64,000 bases of DNA from Moraxellaceae bacterium (GTDB lineage Bacteria; Pseudomonadota; Gammaproteobacteria; Pseudomonadales; Moraxellaceae), in assembly GCA_029237815.1 (NCBI GenBank), contig JAQZBP010000001.1:186001-250000 (forward strand). The letters are read 5' to 3'. Each line of letters starts with the position of its first letter. Position 1 is the first letter of the stretch. A program made the position numbers and the translations under genes. The notes beneath the pieces are model-generated. The model ran no database searches and was not told the DNA's origin. It was given only the letters and a program-made list of their open reading frames with translations. This document shows positions 42,834 to 52,299 of the stretch, one piece after another.

Positions 42834-43898
42834 TTAACGAACCCGAGCTATCGCCACCCCGCCGATGAGCAGGCCTACCGCAATGGGCAGGCCGGCCGCG
42901 AGCGCGGGGGAGAAGTCATAGACCAGGCTGACGTAACCCAGGAAGTCCTGGGCGTAGCGGAACAGCAGACCCGTCATGACGCCGGCCAGGATGCGCAGGC
43001 CCATGGTCACGGAGCGCAGCGGCCCGAAGATGAAGGAGCAGGCGATCAGCACCATGGACAGGGTGGCGAAAGGCGCGAACGCCTTCTTCCAAAACTCGAG
43101 GAAATAGGCGCCCGAGTCCAGGCCCTGCTGCTTCATGTAGTGGGCATAGCGGTAAAGGTTGGTCAGCGAGAGGATTTCCGGCTCCAGCGTCACGAGCCGC
43201 AGGAACTCCGGCGTCAGGCGGCTGGACCAGAAACGCTGCGGTAATGTCGCGACCTGGGCGGAGCCATCCGGCAGCAGGCGGGTGATGCGCAGGCCGGAGA
43301 GCTGCCAGCCGTTGCCCACGTGCGAGGCGCTCTGGGCACGAACGCCCTCCCGCAGCACGCCGTCGGGCGCGATCCGGTAGAAGAAAATCTCGCGCAACGT
43401 GCCATCGGGCTCGACGCGGCCGATGCGCACCATCTGATTGCCCTCGCGGTGCCAGTAGCTGTTCAGCCAGCCGGCAGCGGATGCCGCCCCCTGCACCTGC
43501 GCGCGCCGGGCCTCCGCCATTTTCTCGGTATGCGGCACCACGTACTGGCTGAGCAGGACGCCGGCCACGACCAGCACCAGCGCCGGCCGCATGACCCACC
43601 ACACGATGCGCCCGATGCTGACGCCCGCGGCGCGCATGACGGTGAGCTCGGAGGCGCTGGCCATCATGCCGAGGCCGACGATGCCGCCCACCAGCGCCGC
43701 AATCGGCAGCAGGTCATAGGCGCGGCGCGGCGCCGTGAGGCCGATGTAGATGAGGGCTTCGGATGCCGTATAGCCGCCCCTCAGGTCCTCGACTTCGCCG
43801 AGGAAAGTGAAGACCAGCTCAAGACCAAGCAGTAGCACCAGCATGAGCAGCATGGCGCCGAGCAGCGAACGGGAGACGTAGGAGGCGAGCTGGTTCAT
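42834..43898 (-). CDS. lptG: LPS transport permease LptG
   Basis: One of two membrane subunits of the LptB2FG exporter that extracts lipopolysaccharide from the inner membrane. The 354-residue protein has the YjgP/YjgQ family plan: membrane helices near residues 12-35, 55-75 and 95-120, a periplasmic jellyroll (about 125-260) and three C-terminal helices. ATG 43898 (MNQLASYVSRSLLG) overlaps the lptF stop by 4 bases; the in-frame extension upstream is out of the family. Confidence 0.96.
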   Translation of the reverse strand: MNQLASYVSRSLLGAMLLMLVLLLGLELVFTFLGEVEDLRGGYTASEALIYIGLTAPRRAYDLLPIAALVGGIVGLGMMASASELTVMRAAGVSIGRIVWWVMRPALVLVVAGVLLSQYVVPHTEKMAEARRAQVQGAASAAGWLNSYWHREGNQMVRIGRVEPDGTLREIFFYRIAPDGVLREGVRAQSASHVGNGWQLSGLRITRLLPDGSAQVATLPQRFWSSRLTPEFLRLVTLEPEILSLTNLYRYAHYMKQQGLDSGAYFLEFWKKAFAPFATLSMVLIACSFIFGPLRSVTMGLRILAGVMTGLLFRYAQDFLGYVSLVYDFSPALAAGLPIAVGLLIGGVAIARVR

Positions 43899-45007
43899 GC
43901 CGCGACACTCCGGCGAGCCCGCCACTGGCGCAGGCGCTGGCCCCACTCCTCGGTGCCGAAGAGCAGGGCGGCCAGGACGAAGTAGGCGGCGTGCGTCCCC
44001 CAGATGAGGACATCGCCGCCACGCCCCTTGTCGATCGCATTGCGGGCGGCGCCCACGGCCACTACGTAGCTCATGTAAAGGAGGATGGCCGGCAGCAGCT
44101 TGAGGTAGCGCCCCTGGCGCGGATTCACGCGCGAGAGCGCGAACGCGAGCAGGGTCGCCACCGGCACGAAGAGCGGCAGCGACAGCCGCCACAGCCACTC
44201 GCCCCGCGCCTGCACATTTCCGTCCTTTTCCGCCAGCAACCGCGCGGAGCTGTAGCTGCTCAGCTTGCCCAGCCCCTCGACTGCCGCCGGTTCGGGCAGC
44301 CGCAGCCGATAGCTGGAAAAGCGGAATTCGCGGTAGGCGGCCTCGCCCGGGGTCAACTCGTACCGCACGCCGTCTTCCAGGACGAGATAGCGCTCGCCGC
44401 TCGCGGCGTCACGCTCGCTTCGGCCGGAGGCGGCCGCCACGACGATCTGCCGCGCCGGCCGGCCCGCAACCTTCTTGTGCTCGAACAGGCGCACCTCCAG
44501 CAGGCGCTGGCGGTCCGGGGATAACGCGGCGGAATAGAGGATGTGGCGTCCGACTTTCTGGAAGCGCCCGGGGCGCACGAGGTCGAAGGTGTTCTTTTGC
44601 GCCTGCTCGGCGAAGAGGCGCTCCGCCGCGGCGTTGCCGGTCGGCGTGACATAGAAGGTGGTGAACACCACTACGGCCATCACCGCCACGGCAGGCAGCA
44701 CAAGGTGGCCGACGACCTGGCCGCGGCTGACGCCGCTGGCGTGCAGCACCGACATCTCGTTATCGAGATAGAGGCGGCCGAAGGTGAGCAGCACCGCAAT
44801 GAACAGCGACAGCGGCACGATCAGGTCGAGGAAGCTCGGCAGGCGATAGAGGAGCACCGCCGTGAGCAGCTTCACGTCCATGCGGCCGTCCGCCGCCATG
44901 CCGAAATACTTGATGACGCGCCCGCTCATGAGAATGACGGTCAGCACCAGCGTGACGGCCGCCGTCGAGCTCAGGACCTGCAGGGAAATGTAGCGGCGGA
45001 TGATCAC
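43895..45007 (-). CDS. lptF: LPS transport permease LptF
   Basis: The second membrane subunit of LptB2FG. The 370-residue protein has the family start (IIRRYISLQVLSSTAAV), helices at about 15-35, 55-78 and 100-120, a periplasmic jellyroll (about 130-265) and C-terminal helices. Translation starts at GTG 45007. A possible promoter (TTCCGT, 17 bases, TGTAAT) lies upstream. Divergent from pepA, as in Pseudomonas and relatives. Confidence 0.96.
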   Translation of the reverse strand: MIIRRYISLQVLSSTAAVTLVLTVILMSGRVIKYFGMAADGRMDVKLLTAVLLYRLPSFLDLIVPLSLFIAVLLTFGRLYLDNEMSVLHASGVSRGQVVGHLVLPAVAVMAVVVFTTFYVTPTGNAAAERLFAEQAQKNTFDLVRPGRFQKVGRHILYSAALSPDRQRLLEVRLFEHKKVAGRPARQIVVAAASGRSERDAASGERYLVLEDGVRYELTPGEAAYREFRFSSYRLRLPEPAAVEGLGKLSSYSSARLLAEKDGNVQARGEWLWRLSLPLFVPVATLLAFALSRVNPRQGRYLKLLPAILLYMSYVVAVGAARNAIDKGRGGDVLIWGTHAAYFVLAALLFGTEEWGQRLRQWRARRSVAA

Positions 45008-45061
45008 GGGGCGGCGGCACTCGGAAATCGCAGGCGGACCTGCCTAAAAGGAAGGACAGAC

Positions 45062-45090
45062 ATTACACTCGGGCCCAACTCCCAACGGAA
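45062..45090 (-). promoter_or_regulatory. Possible lptF promoter
   Basis: On the minus strand TTCCGT (45085-45090) and TGTAAT (45062-45067) are 17 bases apart; the -10 matches five of six positions and the -35 is weak. It lies 55 bases before the lptF GTG. Confidence 0.35.
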
Positions 45091-45186
45091 GGCCGGATCG
45101 CCTGCCGCCCCGGTTCTACTGACCGGCCCTGGCGGTGGCCCCGGAATTATCCGCCAATTCGTTTGTTTTTGTCTTGCGAGGTCATG

Positions 45187-46680
45187 ATGGAATTCCAGCT
45201 CAAGCAGTGCCAGGCCGCCACGGAAAAGACCGGCACCGTCATTGTCGCGGTAAGTGGCAAGGAGCTGTCCCCTTCCGCCCGGGAGCTGGATGCCGCCAGC
45301 GACGGCCAGATCGCGCACGCCCTGAAGGGCGCCGGCTTCGAGGGCAAGCCGGGCCAGATCCAGATGTTCTACGCCCTGCCCGGCATTGCGGCCGAGCAGG
45401 TGCTGGTGGTCGGCACGGGCGAACTCAAGGAACTCGACAGCCGCGGCCTGCAGCGCGCCGCCGCGGCGGCGGTGAAGGCCCTGGCCAAGGCGCCGCGCAA
45501 GGCCGTGAGCTTCCTTGCCGAACTCGATGTGAAGGGGCTGGACCTCAACGAACGCATCGGCGACATCGTGCGCGCCAGCCTGGAGGGCAGCTACCGCTTC
45601 GACGAATTCAAGAGCCGGAAGTCCCCCGCCAAGGGACTCGAACAGCTGACCGTGGCAGTGCCCGACAAAGCCGCCGCCAGCGCCGGCAAGAAGGCCCTGG
45701 CCTGGGGCCAGGCCGTCGCCCGCGGCATCAACCGCGCCCGCGACCTCGGCAACCAGCCGCCCAACATCTGCCATCCGACCTATGTCGCCGAGCAGGCGAA
45801 ACTCCTCGGCAAGACCCATGATAAGACCCTGGACGTGAAGGTGCTGGGCGAGGCCGACATGAAAAAGCTCGGCATGGGCGCTTTCCTCGCCGTGTCCCAC
45901 GGCTCCGAGCAGGAAGGCAAGCTCGTCATCATGGAGTACAAGGGCGGCAAGAAGTCGGAAGCGCCCGTGGTGCTGGTCGGCAAGGGCATCACCTTCGACA
46001 CCGGCGGCATCTCGCTCAAACCCGGCGCCGGCATGGATGAAATGAAGTACGACATGTGCGGCGCCGCCGCGGTGCTGGGCGTGATGGCAGCGCTGGCCGA
46101 GTCCGGCCTGCCCGTCAACGTGGTGGGCGTCATGGCCTGCGCGGAGAACATGCCCTCCGGCCGCGCCACCCGCCCGGGCGACATCGTCACCACCCTGTCC
46201 GGCCAGACCGTGGAAATCCTCAATACCGACGCCGAGGGCCGCCTCGTGCTCTGCGACGCGCTCACCTATATCAGCCGCTACAAGCCGGCCGTGGTGATCG
46301 ACATCGCCACACTTACCGGCGCCTGCGTGGTCGCGCTGGGCAAGGTCGTCTCCGGCCTGTTCACGCCTTCCGACGACCTGGCCGCGGAACTGCTCGAGGC
46401 CGGCCAGCGCAGCGGTGACCGCACCTGGCGCATGCCCGTGCTGGCGGACTACCAGGAAGCGCTGGATTCGCCCTTCGCCGACATTGCCAACATCAGCACC
46501 GCCGGCCCCGGCGGCGGCGCCATCACGGCCGCCTGCTTCCTGGCGCGCTTCACCAAGGACTACACCTGGGCCCACCTCGACATCGCGGGCGTGGCCTGGA
46601 ACTCCGGCGCCAACAAAAGCGCCACCGGCCGCCCGGTACCGCTGCTGATGCAGTACCTGAAGCAGCGCGTGGAGTGCTGA
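45187..46680 (+). CDS. pepA: Leucyl aminopeptidase (M17)
   Basis: A hexameric two-metal aminopeptidase; in Escherichia coli it also acts as an accessory DNA-binding factor. The 497-residue protein has the N-terminal macro-like domain and the catalytic domain with metal ligands in GKGITFDTGGISLKP (Lys, Asp), the DEMKYDMCGAAAV stretch and NTDAEGRLVLCDAL (Asp, Glu, Arg). Tandem ATGs lie at 45184 and 45187; GAGG five bases before 45187 favours the latter. It is followed without a gap by holC. Confidence 0.96.
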   Translation: MEFQLKQCQAATEKTGTVIVAVSGKELSPSARELDAASDGQIAHALKGAGFEGKPGQIQMFYALPGIAAEQVLVVGTGELKELDSRGLQRAAAAAVKALAKAPRKAVSFLAELDVKGLDLNERIGDIVRASLEGSYRFDEFKSRKSPAKGLEQLTVAVPDKAAASAGKKALAWGQAVARGINRARDLGNQPPNICHPTYVAEQAKLLGKTHDKTLDVKVLGEADMKKLGMGAFLAVSHGSEQEGKLVIMEYKGGKKSEAPVVLVGKGITFDTGGISLKPGAGMDEMKYDMCGAAAVLGVMAALAESGLPVNVVGVMACAENMPSGRATRPGDIVTTLSGQTVEILNTDAEGRLVLCDALTYISRYKPAVVIDIATLTGACVVALGKVVSGLFTPSDDLAAELLEAGQRSGDRTWRMPVLADYQEALDSPFADIANISTAGPGGGAITAACFLARFTKDYTWAHLDIAGVAWNSGANKSATGRPVPLLMQYLKQRVEC

Positions 46681-47103
46681 GTGGAAATCACCTTCTACGT
46701 GCTGGCGGACCTCGATCCCGGCAAGCGCCTCTCCACCGCCTGCCGGATCATCGAGAAGGCCTTCCAGCAGAAGCACAGCATCTTCGTACTGGCAGCCAGC
46801 CGCGCCGAGGCGGAGCAGCTCGACGAGATGCTGTGGACCTTCAGGGCCGACAGCTTCGTGCCGCACCATCTGGTGGGCGAGGGCCCGACCCCGCCGCCGC
46901 CTGTGCGCATCGGCTGGGCCGGCATTCCGCCAGAAGCCAACGACCTGCTGGTGAACCTCGGCGCCGGATTCCCGCCGCAGCCGAATCGCTTCCGACGCAT
47001 CGTCGAGATCGTCGGCGGCGACGAGCCCATGCGCGAGGCGGCGCGCCAGCACTGGCGCCAGTACAAGCAACAGGGCTACGCTGTCACGTCGCACAACCTC
47101 TGA
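46681..47103 (+). CDS. holC: DNA polymerase III chi subunit
   Basis: Links the polymerase III clamp loader to single-strand binding protein. The 140-residue protein has the family pattern (YVLADLDPGKRLSTACRIIEKAF; LDEMLWTFRADSFVPHHL; PVRIGW; NLGAGFPP; RFRRIVEIV). It starts at GTG 46681, directly after the pepA stop, so it depends on coupled translation. The pepA-holC-valS neighbourhood is standard in Gammaproteobacteria. Confidence 0.95.
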   Translation: MEITFYVLADLDPGKRLSTACRIIEKAFQQKHSIFVLAASRAEAEQLDEMLWTFRADSFVPHHLVGEGPTPPPPVRIGWAGIPPEANDLLVNLGAGFPPQPNRFRRIVEIVGGDEPMREAARQHWRQYKQQGYAVTSHNL

Positions 47104-47128
47104 AGACTCCATAAGAGCCGGTACGGCC

Positions 47129-47764
47129 ATGCCCAGGCCCCTCGACGACCTCGGTCCCGACTTCGACCGCCGCTGGAAACAGGCCCCGCGCGCGCAACGA
47201 CGCGAGCTGATCGCCTCGCTTCGCGACCTCTACCTCATGCTTGAGGACAAGGACCAGGCCCTGCTGACCCTGCTGCACAACGGCAAGGTTCCGAGCGCCT
47301 ACGAATCCGCCGACATTCCCCTGCTCCAGTCCCGGCCCCGCCCCGCCGTGCAGCAGGGCAGCCTGTTCACTGACGCCGGCACCGCGACGGACGTCGCCCT
47401 CGCGCCGGCGCCGGCCGAACCGGCCCGCAAGGAAAACCCCTTCCTGCCGCGCAGCGTGCTGGACCGCCTGCAGGAAAGCCGCAGCCGGGCCAGTGCCGGA
47501 CTGCGCGACCTGATCCAGAACACCGCGGAGGAGATCGCCCGGCGACCGGTCGCCGTCGGGCTCGAGCCAGCGGCGGAGGTGGAGGCGAACGACCCTCCCC
47601 CGCCCAGCCACGAGCAGAGCGACCTCGAGCGTGAGCTGCGCCTGAAGCTCGGGCCGGTGGTCGAGCACCTGATCGAGGCGCAGGTCGAGGCGCTGAAAAA
47701 CGAATTGCGGGTGCGACTGCGCCTGGAAATGGATCGACTCATCGCGGAGCACGTCCGCAAGTAG
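47129..47764 (+). CDS. Hypothetical protein between holC and valS
   Basis: A 211-residue soluble-looking protein with no signal peptide or membrane helix. The N-terminal half is charged (DLGPDFDRRWKQAPRAQRRELIASLRDL, key part residues 7-34), the middle is Pro/Ala-rich and the C-terminal part is a predicted long amphipathic helix (ERELRLKLGPVVEHLIEAQVEALKNEL region). An uncharacterised protein of this kind is known between holC and valS in other Gammaproteobacteria. I cannot name a function. It follows holC by 25 bases and the DUF2339 gene starts 5 bases after it. Confidence 0.7.
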   Translation: MPRPLDDLGPDFDRRWKQAPRAQRRELIASLRDLYLMLEDKDQALLTLLHNGKVPSAYESADIPLLQSRPRPAVQQGSLFTDAGTATDVALAPAPAEPARKENPFLPRSVLDRLQESRSRASAGLRDLIQNTAEEIARRPVAVGLEPAAEVEANDPPPPSHEQSDLERELRLKLGPVVEHLIEAQVEALKNELRVRLRLEMDRLIAEHVRK

Positions 47765-47769
47765 GGAAC

Positions 47770-50709
47770 ATGGTCTTTGTCTATGCCCTGGGCTTCGCGC
47801 TCGCGGTGCTCATCGCCGGGGACTGGGACGGCGACAACGTCCTGATTGCCTTCATCGCCGGCCTGGCCCTGGGCCTGGCCCTCACCCGGCTGCTCGACCA
47901 GCGCATCCGGCGCATTGCGGGCCAGACCGCGCCGGAGCCGCCCCGACAGGAGCATGTCCAGGCCGCGCTCGAGGACATCCACTGGCGCCTGAAGCGGCTG
48001 GAAGAGACGCAAGACCTTGGCGCTTCGCCCATGGAGGCGGAGGCCGACGCCTCCGCCCCGGCGACGCCGCTCGAGCTCGATCCCTGGCTGTATGAGGGCC
48101 TTGCCGGCGGGCAGGCAGCGGCCGCTGCCAGCGCAATGGCCCCTGCCGGCAACGCTGCCGCGCCTGCCGACGCTGCGGTTGCCGCTACCGGCAACCGCCC
48201 TGCCGGTCCAGAGCAAAGCAATACCGGAGCTGCGAAGCGCACCGCGGAATCCGCGGCGGGCAGACGCCCGGCCACTCCTCCGACGCCACCCGGCGGCATC
48301 GAACTCCTGGTCGAGCGCTTCCGGCACTGGCTGCTGGGGGGCAATACCGTAGTGCGTGTCGGCATCGTGGTGCTGTTCTTCGGTGTCGCCTTCCTGCTCA
48401 AGTTCGCGGTGGAACGCGCCGTGCTGCCGCTGGAGCTGCGCCTCGCCGGCGTCGGTGCCGGCGCCATCGCGCTGCTCGCGATCGGCTGGCGCCTGCGCAC
48501 GCGGCGCGAGGCCTATGCACTCGCCCTGCAGGGCGCCGGCGTCGGCCTGCTCTACCTGACGCTGTTCGGTGCCTTCCGGCTCTACCACCTGGTGCCGCCG
48601 CTGCTCGCGCTGGCGGCAATGGTCGCCGTCTCCGGCTTCTCCGCGCTGCTCGCGCTGCTGCAGAACTCGCGCGCGCTGATGTCCATCGGCGTCACCGGCG
48701 GCTTCCTGGCGCCCATCCTCGCCTCGACCGGCACCGGCAGCCACGTCGTGCTCTTCTCCTATTACGCCGTGCTCAACCTCGGCATCTTCGCCGTGGCCTG
48801 GTTCAAGGCCTGGCGCCCGCTCAACCTGCTCGGCTTCTTCTTCACCTTCAGCATCGGACTCGTATGGGGGGCGAAGGCCTATCGTCCGGAAATGTTCGCC
48901 TCCACCGAGCCTTTCCTGATCCTCTTCTACGCGATGTTCCTCGCCATCTCGGTGCTCTTCGCCGAACGCCAGGGCGAGAGCATCGGCGACTGGGTCAGCG
49001 CGCTTGCCGAGGATCCGCTGCCGAAACGCAACGCCACCCGGCGCATCGTCGACAGCACGCTGGTGTTCGGCCTGCCGCTCGTGGCCTTCGGCTTCCAGGC
49101 GGCGCTGACCCGACACATGGAGTTCGCGCTGGCCTATTCCGCGCTCGTGCTGGCCGCGATCTATCTCGGGCTCGCCGGCTGGCTGCAGCGCCGTGCCGTG
49201 GCGCAACTGCAGTTGCTGACCGAGAGCTTCCTCGCGCTCGGCGTGATCTTCGCGACACTCGCCATTCCCCTCGCGCTGGACGCGCGCTGGACCTCCGCCT
49301 CCTGGTCGCTGGAAGGCGCCGCGCTGGTATGGGTAGGCATCCATCAGCGACGCACCGCGGCGCAGGCCTTCGGCCTGTTCCTGCAATTCGCCGCCGCGCT
49401 GGCCTGGTGGATACAGCCGGGCGGCTGGCAATCGGCCGAGGTGCCGGTGCTGAACGCGTTCTGCCTGGGCGCGGGACTGATCGCGGTGGCGGCGCTGTTT
49501 TCCGCCTGGCAGCTGCAGACGCGCGTGACGGAGCGCGCCGCCTGGCAGACCGCCGGCGCGCAGGTCGTCTTCGCCTGGGGACTCGCCTGGTGGCTGGGCG
49601 GCGGCCTTGGGGAAGCGCACCGCCTCATGGGCGATGCCGCCTTCCACTCCTTCGCGGCCTTCTTCCTGGCCGCGAGCGCCGCCGCACTCGCACTGCTGGA
49701 GAGGCGCCTCGCCTGGCCGCAGGCGGGTTGGCCTGCCGCAGCCCTCCTGCCCGCGCTCGCCTGGGTGTTCCTGAAGGCGCTCTGGGAGGGTCACCATGTG
49801 CTAGGACACGGCGGCTGGCTGGCCTGGCCGGCGGCACTGGCGGTGCACTACGCGCTGCTGCGCCGCCACGATGCCGACGGCCGCTTCCCGGCCTGGTCAC
49901 CGCGCGTGCATGCGCTCGGTCTCTGGCTGCTGGCCGCGCTCGGCAGCCACGAGCTGCACTGGCTGGCGCAGGACCAGGCGCTGGCCGCGGGCTGGCAGGC
50001 GGCCGCCCTGGTGGTCCTGCCGGGCGCACTGCTGCTGGGACTGTGCCGCGACGCGTGGCGGCAGCACTGGCCGCTCGAGTCCCGGATGCCGTCCTATCTT
50101 GGCTGGGGAGCGTTCCCGCTGCTGGCCGGCTTCGCGCTGTGGCTGCTGCTCACCGACGTTGGCAACAGTGCCGACCCCTGGCCCCTGCCCTGGCTCCCGC
50201 TGCTCAATCCGGTGGATCTCGCGCACGTCTTCCTCGGGCTGGTCGCGCTGCGCTGGACACAGGTGCTGCGGCGTCACGGCGCGCAGGCCGGCGTGACGCC
50301 GGACCTGCGCAGCTGGAGCATCGCCCTCGGCGCCCTCGCCTTCATCTGGCTGAACGCCATGCTGCTGCGCACACTGCACCACTGGCTGCATTTGCCCTAC
50401 ACGCTGCACGACCTGGCGGCCTCGCCCCTCGTGCAGGCCGCACTTTCCCTGTTCTGGACGCTGCTGGCGCTGGTGCTGATGGCCACCGGCACGCGCCGCG
50501 CCCTGCGCGCACTGTGGATGGCCGGCGCCGGGCTCATGGCAGTGGTGGTCCTCAAGCTTTTCCTGGTGGACCTGGAACGTGTGGGCTCCGTGGCCCGCAT
50601 CGTCTCCTTCCTCGGCGTCGGCCTGCTGATGCTGCTGATCGGCTATCTCGCGCCGGTGCCGCCCAAGGCGCGCGACAGCGCAACGGAAACGGGAAACCTG
50701 GAGTCCTGA
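47770..50709 (+). CDS. DUF2339 polytopic membrane protein
   Basis: A 979-residue protein with an N-terminal membrane segment, a cytoplasmic coiled/charged region and Ala/Pro-rich linker (about residues 50-180), then more than twenty hydrophobic helices to the C-terminus. The segment NTVVRVGIVVLFFGVAFLLKFAVERAVLP is the hallmark of DUF2339, as is LLYLTLFGAFRLYHL. The function of the family is not established; the paired DUF3999 gene suggests a cell-envelope complex. The gene ends with TGATG overlapping the DUF3999 start. Confidence 0.9.
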   Translation: MVFVYALGFALAVLIAGDWDGDNVLIAFIAGLALGLALTRLLDQRIRRIAGQTAPEPPRQEHVQAALEDIHWRLKRLEETQDLGASPMEAEADASAPATPLELDPWLYEGLAGGQAAAAASAMAPAGNAAAPADAAVAATGNRPAGPEQSNTGAAKRTAESAAGRRPATPPTPPGGIELLVERFRHWLLGGNTVVRVGIVVLFFGVAFLLKFAVERAVLPLELRLAGVGAGAIALLAIGWRLRTRREAYALALQGAGVGLLYLTLFGAFRLYHLVPPLLALAAMVAVSGFSALLALLQNSRALMSIGVTGGFLAPILASTGTGSHVVLFSYYAVLNLGIFAVAWFKAWRPLNLLGFFFTFSIGLVWGAKAYRPEMFASTEPFLILFYAMFLAISVLFAERQGESIGDWVSALAEDPLPKRNATRRIVDSTLVFGLPLVAFGFQAALTRHMEFALAYSALVLAAIYLGLAGWLQRRAVAQLQLLTESFLALGVIFATLAIPLALDARWTSASWSLEGAALVWVGIHQRRTAAQAFGLFLQFAAALAWWIQPGGWQSAEVPVLNAFCLGAGLIAVAALFSAWQLQTRVTERAAWQTAGAQVVFAWGLAWWLGGGLGEAHRLMGDAAFHSFAAFFLAASAAALALLERRLAWPQAGWPAAALLPALAWVFLKALWEGHHVLGHGGWLAWPAALAVHYALLRRHDADGRFPAWSPRVHALGLWLLAALGSHELHWLAQDQALAAGWQAAALVVLPGALLLGLCRDAWRQHWPLESRMPSYLGWGAFPLLAGFALWLLLTDVGNSADPWPLPWLPLLNPVDLAHVFLGLVALRWTQVLRRHGAQAGVTPDLRSWSIALGALAFIWLNAMLLRTLHHWLHLPYTLHDLAASPLVQAALSLFWTLLALVLMATGTRRALRALWMAGAGLMAVVVLKLFLVDLERVGSVARIVSFLGVGLLMLLIGYLAPVPPKARDSATETGNLES

Positions 50710-52088
50710 TGCGACATTTCCTTTCTGCCACCCTGCTCGGCCTCGCCCTGCTGCCCTTCGCCGCGCCGGCCGCCACGCCCGCGGAACACCCCTCGGACTT
50801 CGCTACCGGCATCGCACTGGCGACGCCCGGCGCACAACCCTTCTACCGGGTCGAGCTGCCGCTGGCCGTCTATGCCCAGGCGCGCGCGGATCTCGGCGAC
50901 CTGCGCGTCTTCAATGCCGCGGGCGAGCCGATGCCTTACTCACTGGCGCTGCAGGCCCCGGTCGCCAGCCCGGCTGCCACGCTTGAGGCCCTCCCTTTCT
51001 TTCCCGTGCGCGGCAACACACCCGCCGCTGTCGACCGGATTGACCTGAACATCCGGCAGAGCCGCGACGGCCGCCTCATTGCCTTGCGCAGCGCGGGTCA
51101 AGCGACCGGCGAGAGTCGCATCGTCGCCTACCTGTTCGACCTCTCCGCGCTCGGGCAGCCGCTGCAGGCGCTGCGCCTGGACTGGCCGGCCAGCGCCGAC
51201 GGCTATAGCGGCGAGGTGCGCGTCGAGGCCAGCGACGACCTTCGCCACTGGCGCTCCGTCGCCGAGGCGACGCTGCTCGACATCCGCTTCGCCGGACAGC
51301 AGCTCCAGCAAAAACGCATCGCGCTCGAGCGCGGCCAGCCGCGCTACCTGCGCCTGACCACGACCACCGCGCTGCCCGAGCTTTCGCGCGCAGAGGCGGA
51401 GCTGCAGCCGGGCACGTCGCCCGCCTCACCGGCATTGCGCTGGCACGAGGTGACGGCACGGCTTGGCGAGGCACCGGGCGAATACGTCTTCGACCTCGGC
51501 GCACGCCTTACCGTCACGCAGGCCCGCATCCTGCTGCCGCAGCCCAATACCGTCGCGCCGCTGGAATTGCTGGCGCGCGAGCGCCGCAAGGCGGACTGGC
51601 GGCCGGTGGCCCGCACCACCGCCTACCGTATCTTCAACGCCGGCAGCGAAGCCACGAGTCCCGCCCTCGACCTCGACCCGCAGGCCGGCCGCTACTGGCT
51701 GCTGCGCGTGGACCCGCGCGCCGGCAGCCTCGGCGGCGGCATGCCGGTCCTGAGGCTGGGCTGGACGCCGGCGCAGCTCGTCTTCCTGGCGCGCGGCACG
51801 CCGCCCTTCACCCTGGCCTTCGGCCAGCGCTCGGCGAGCGGACAACAGCTGCCGCTCGAGAGTTTGCTGCCCGGCTACCGCACCGGGGCCGAAGCCGCCC
51901 TGCCGATGGCCGCGGCCGGCATGCCCCGCGCCCTCGGCGGCCACGACGCCCCGCCCGCCGGCCAGGAGGACCATCCGCCCGCGGACTGGAAGCGCTGGCT
52001 GCTCTGGGGAATCCTGCTGGCGGGGGTCGCGCTGCTGGCGTTGATGGCGCGCCACCTGCTCCGGCAGATGCCCGAAGAAAAACACTGA
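50709..52088 (+). CDS. DUF3999 exported membrane-anchored protein
   Basis: A 459-residue protein with a cleavable signal peptide (RHFLSATLLGLALLPFAAPAAA-like, about residues 1-22), a large beta-rich periplasmic region with two carbohydrate-binding-like repeats (VEASDDLRHWRSVAEA, LELLARERRKADWRPVART), and one C-terminal membrane helix (about 432-452, WLLWGILLAGVALLALMARHLL). DUF3999 proteins are commonly encoded beside DUF2339 proteins. The ATG overlaps the DUF2339 stop by one base, so the two are translated together. Role unknown. Confidence 0.85.
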   Translation: MRHFLSATLLGLALLPFAAPAATPAEHPSDFATGIALATPGAQPFYRVELPLAVYAQARADLGDLRVFNAAGEPMPYSLALQAPVASPAATLEALPFFPVRGNTPAAVDRIDLNIRQSRDGRLIALRSAGQATGESRIVAYLFDLSALGQPLQALRLDWPASADGYSGEVRVEASDDLRHWRSVAEATLLDIRFAGQQLQQKRIALERGQPRYLRLTTTTALPELSRAEAELQPGTSPASPALRWHEVTARLGEAPGEYVFDLGARLTVTQARILLPQPNTVAPLELLARERRKADWRPVARTTAYRIFNAGSEATSPALDLDPQAGRYWLLRVDPRAGSLGGGMPVLRLGWTPAQLVFLARGTPPFTLAFGQRSASGQQLPLESLLPGYRTGAEAALPMAAAGMPRALGGHDAPPAGQEDHPPADWKRWLLWGILLAGVALLALMARHLLRQMPEEKH

Positions 52089-52259
52089 CGCAGAACGCCC
52101 CACACCTCCGTCCGGCGCGCGCGCCGCAGGCATCCGGCGCCAGGCCATGGCCGGAATGGCGCATCAAGGACGGCACTTCACAGGAGTTCACACATTCTCG
52201 TGAGATCACGGATTGCAGAAGCCGCCGGCGGAAGTGCTCCCAGCCGAGCGGCACGCCTA

Positions 52260-52265
52260 TATAAT
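52260..52265 (+). promoter_or_regulatory. -10 box for valS
   Basis: A perfect TATAAT lies 35 bases before the valS ATG in the 211-base gap after DUF3999. No good -35 is visible at 16-18 bases, so activity would need an activator or relaxed promoter contacts. Confidence 0.5.
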
Positions 52266-52299
52266 CCCCTCCCTTCGCAGTCGACCGAGCCGCCGTCCC

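Noticed and set aside
45004-47130. 708-codon minus-strand frame opposite pepA and holC
   Set aside because: Antisense shadow; crosses gene boundaries of two well-identified genes.
47299-49797. 832-codon minus-strand frame opposite the DUF2339 gene
   Set aside because: Glu/Arg/Gly-rich low-complexity translation typical of the reverse strand of a high-GC membrane-protein gene.
48864-50708. N-terminal 615 codons of the long plus-strand frame that ends with DUF3999
   Set aside because: This part is an alternate frame of the DUF2339 gene with Arg/Ala-rich composition; the real DUF3999 start is at 50709 with a signal peptide.
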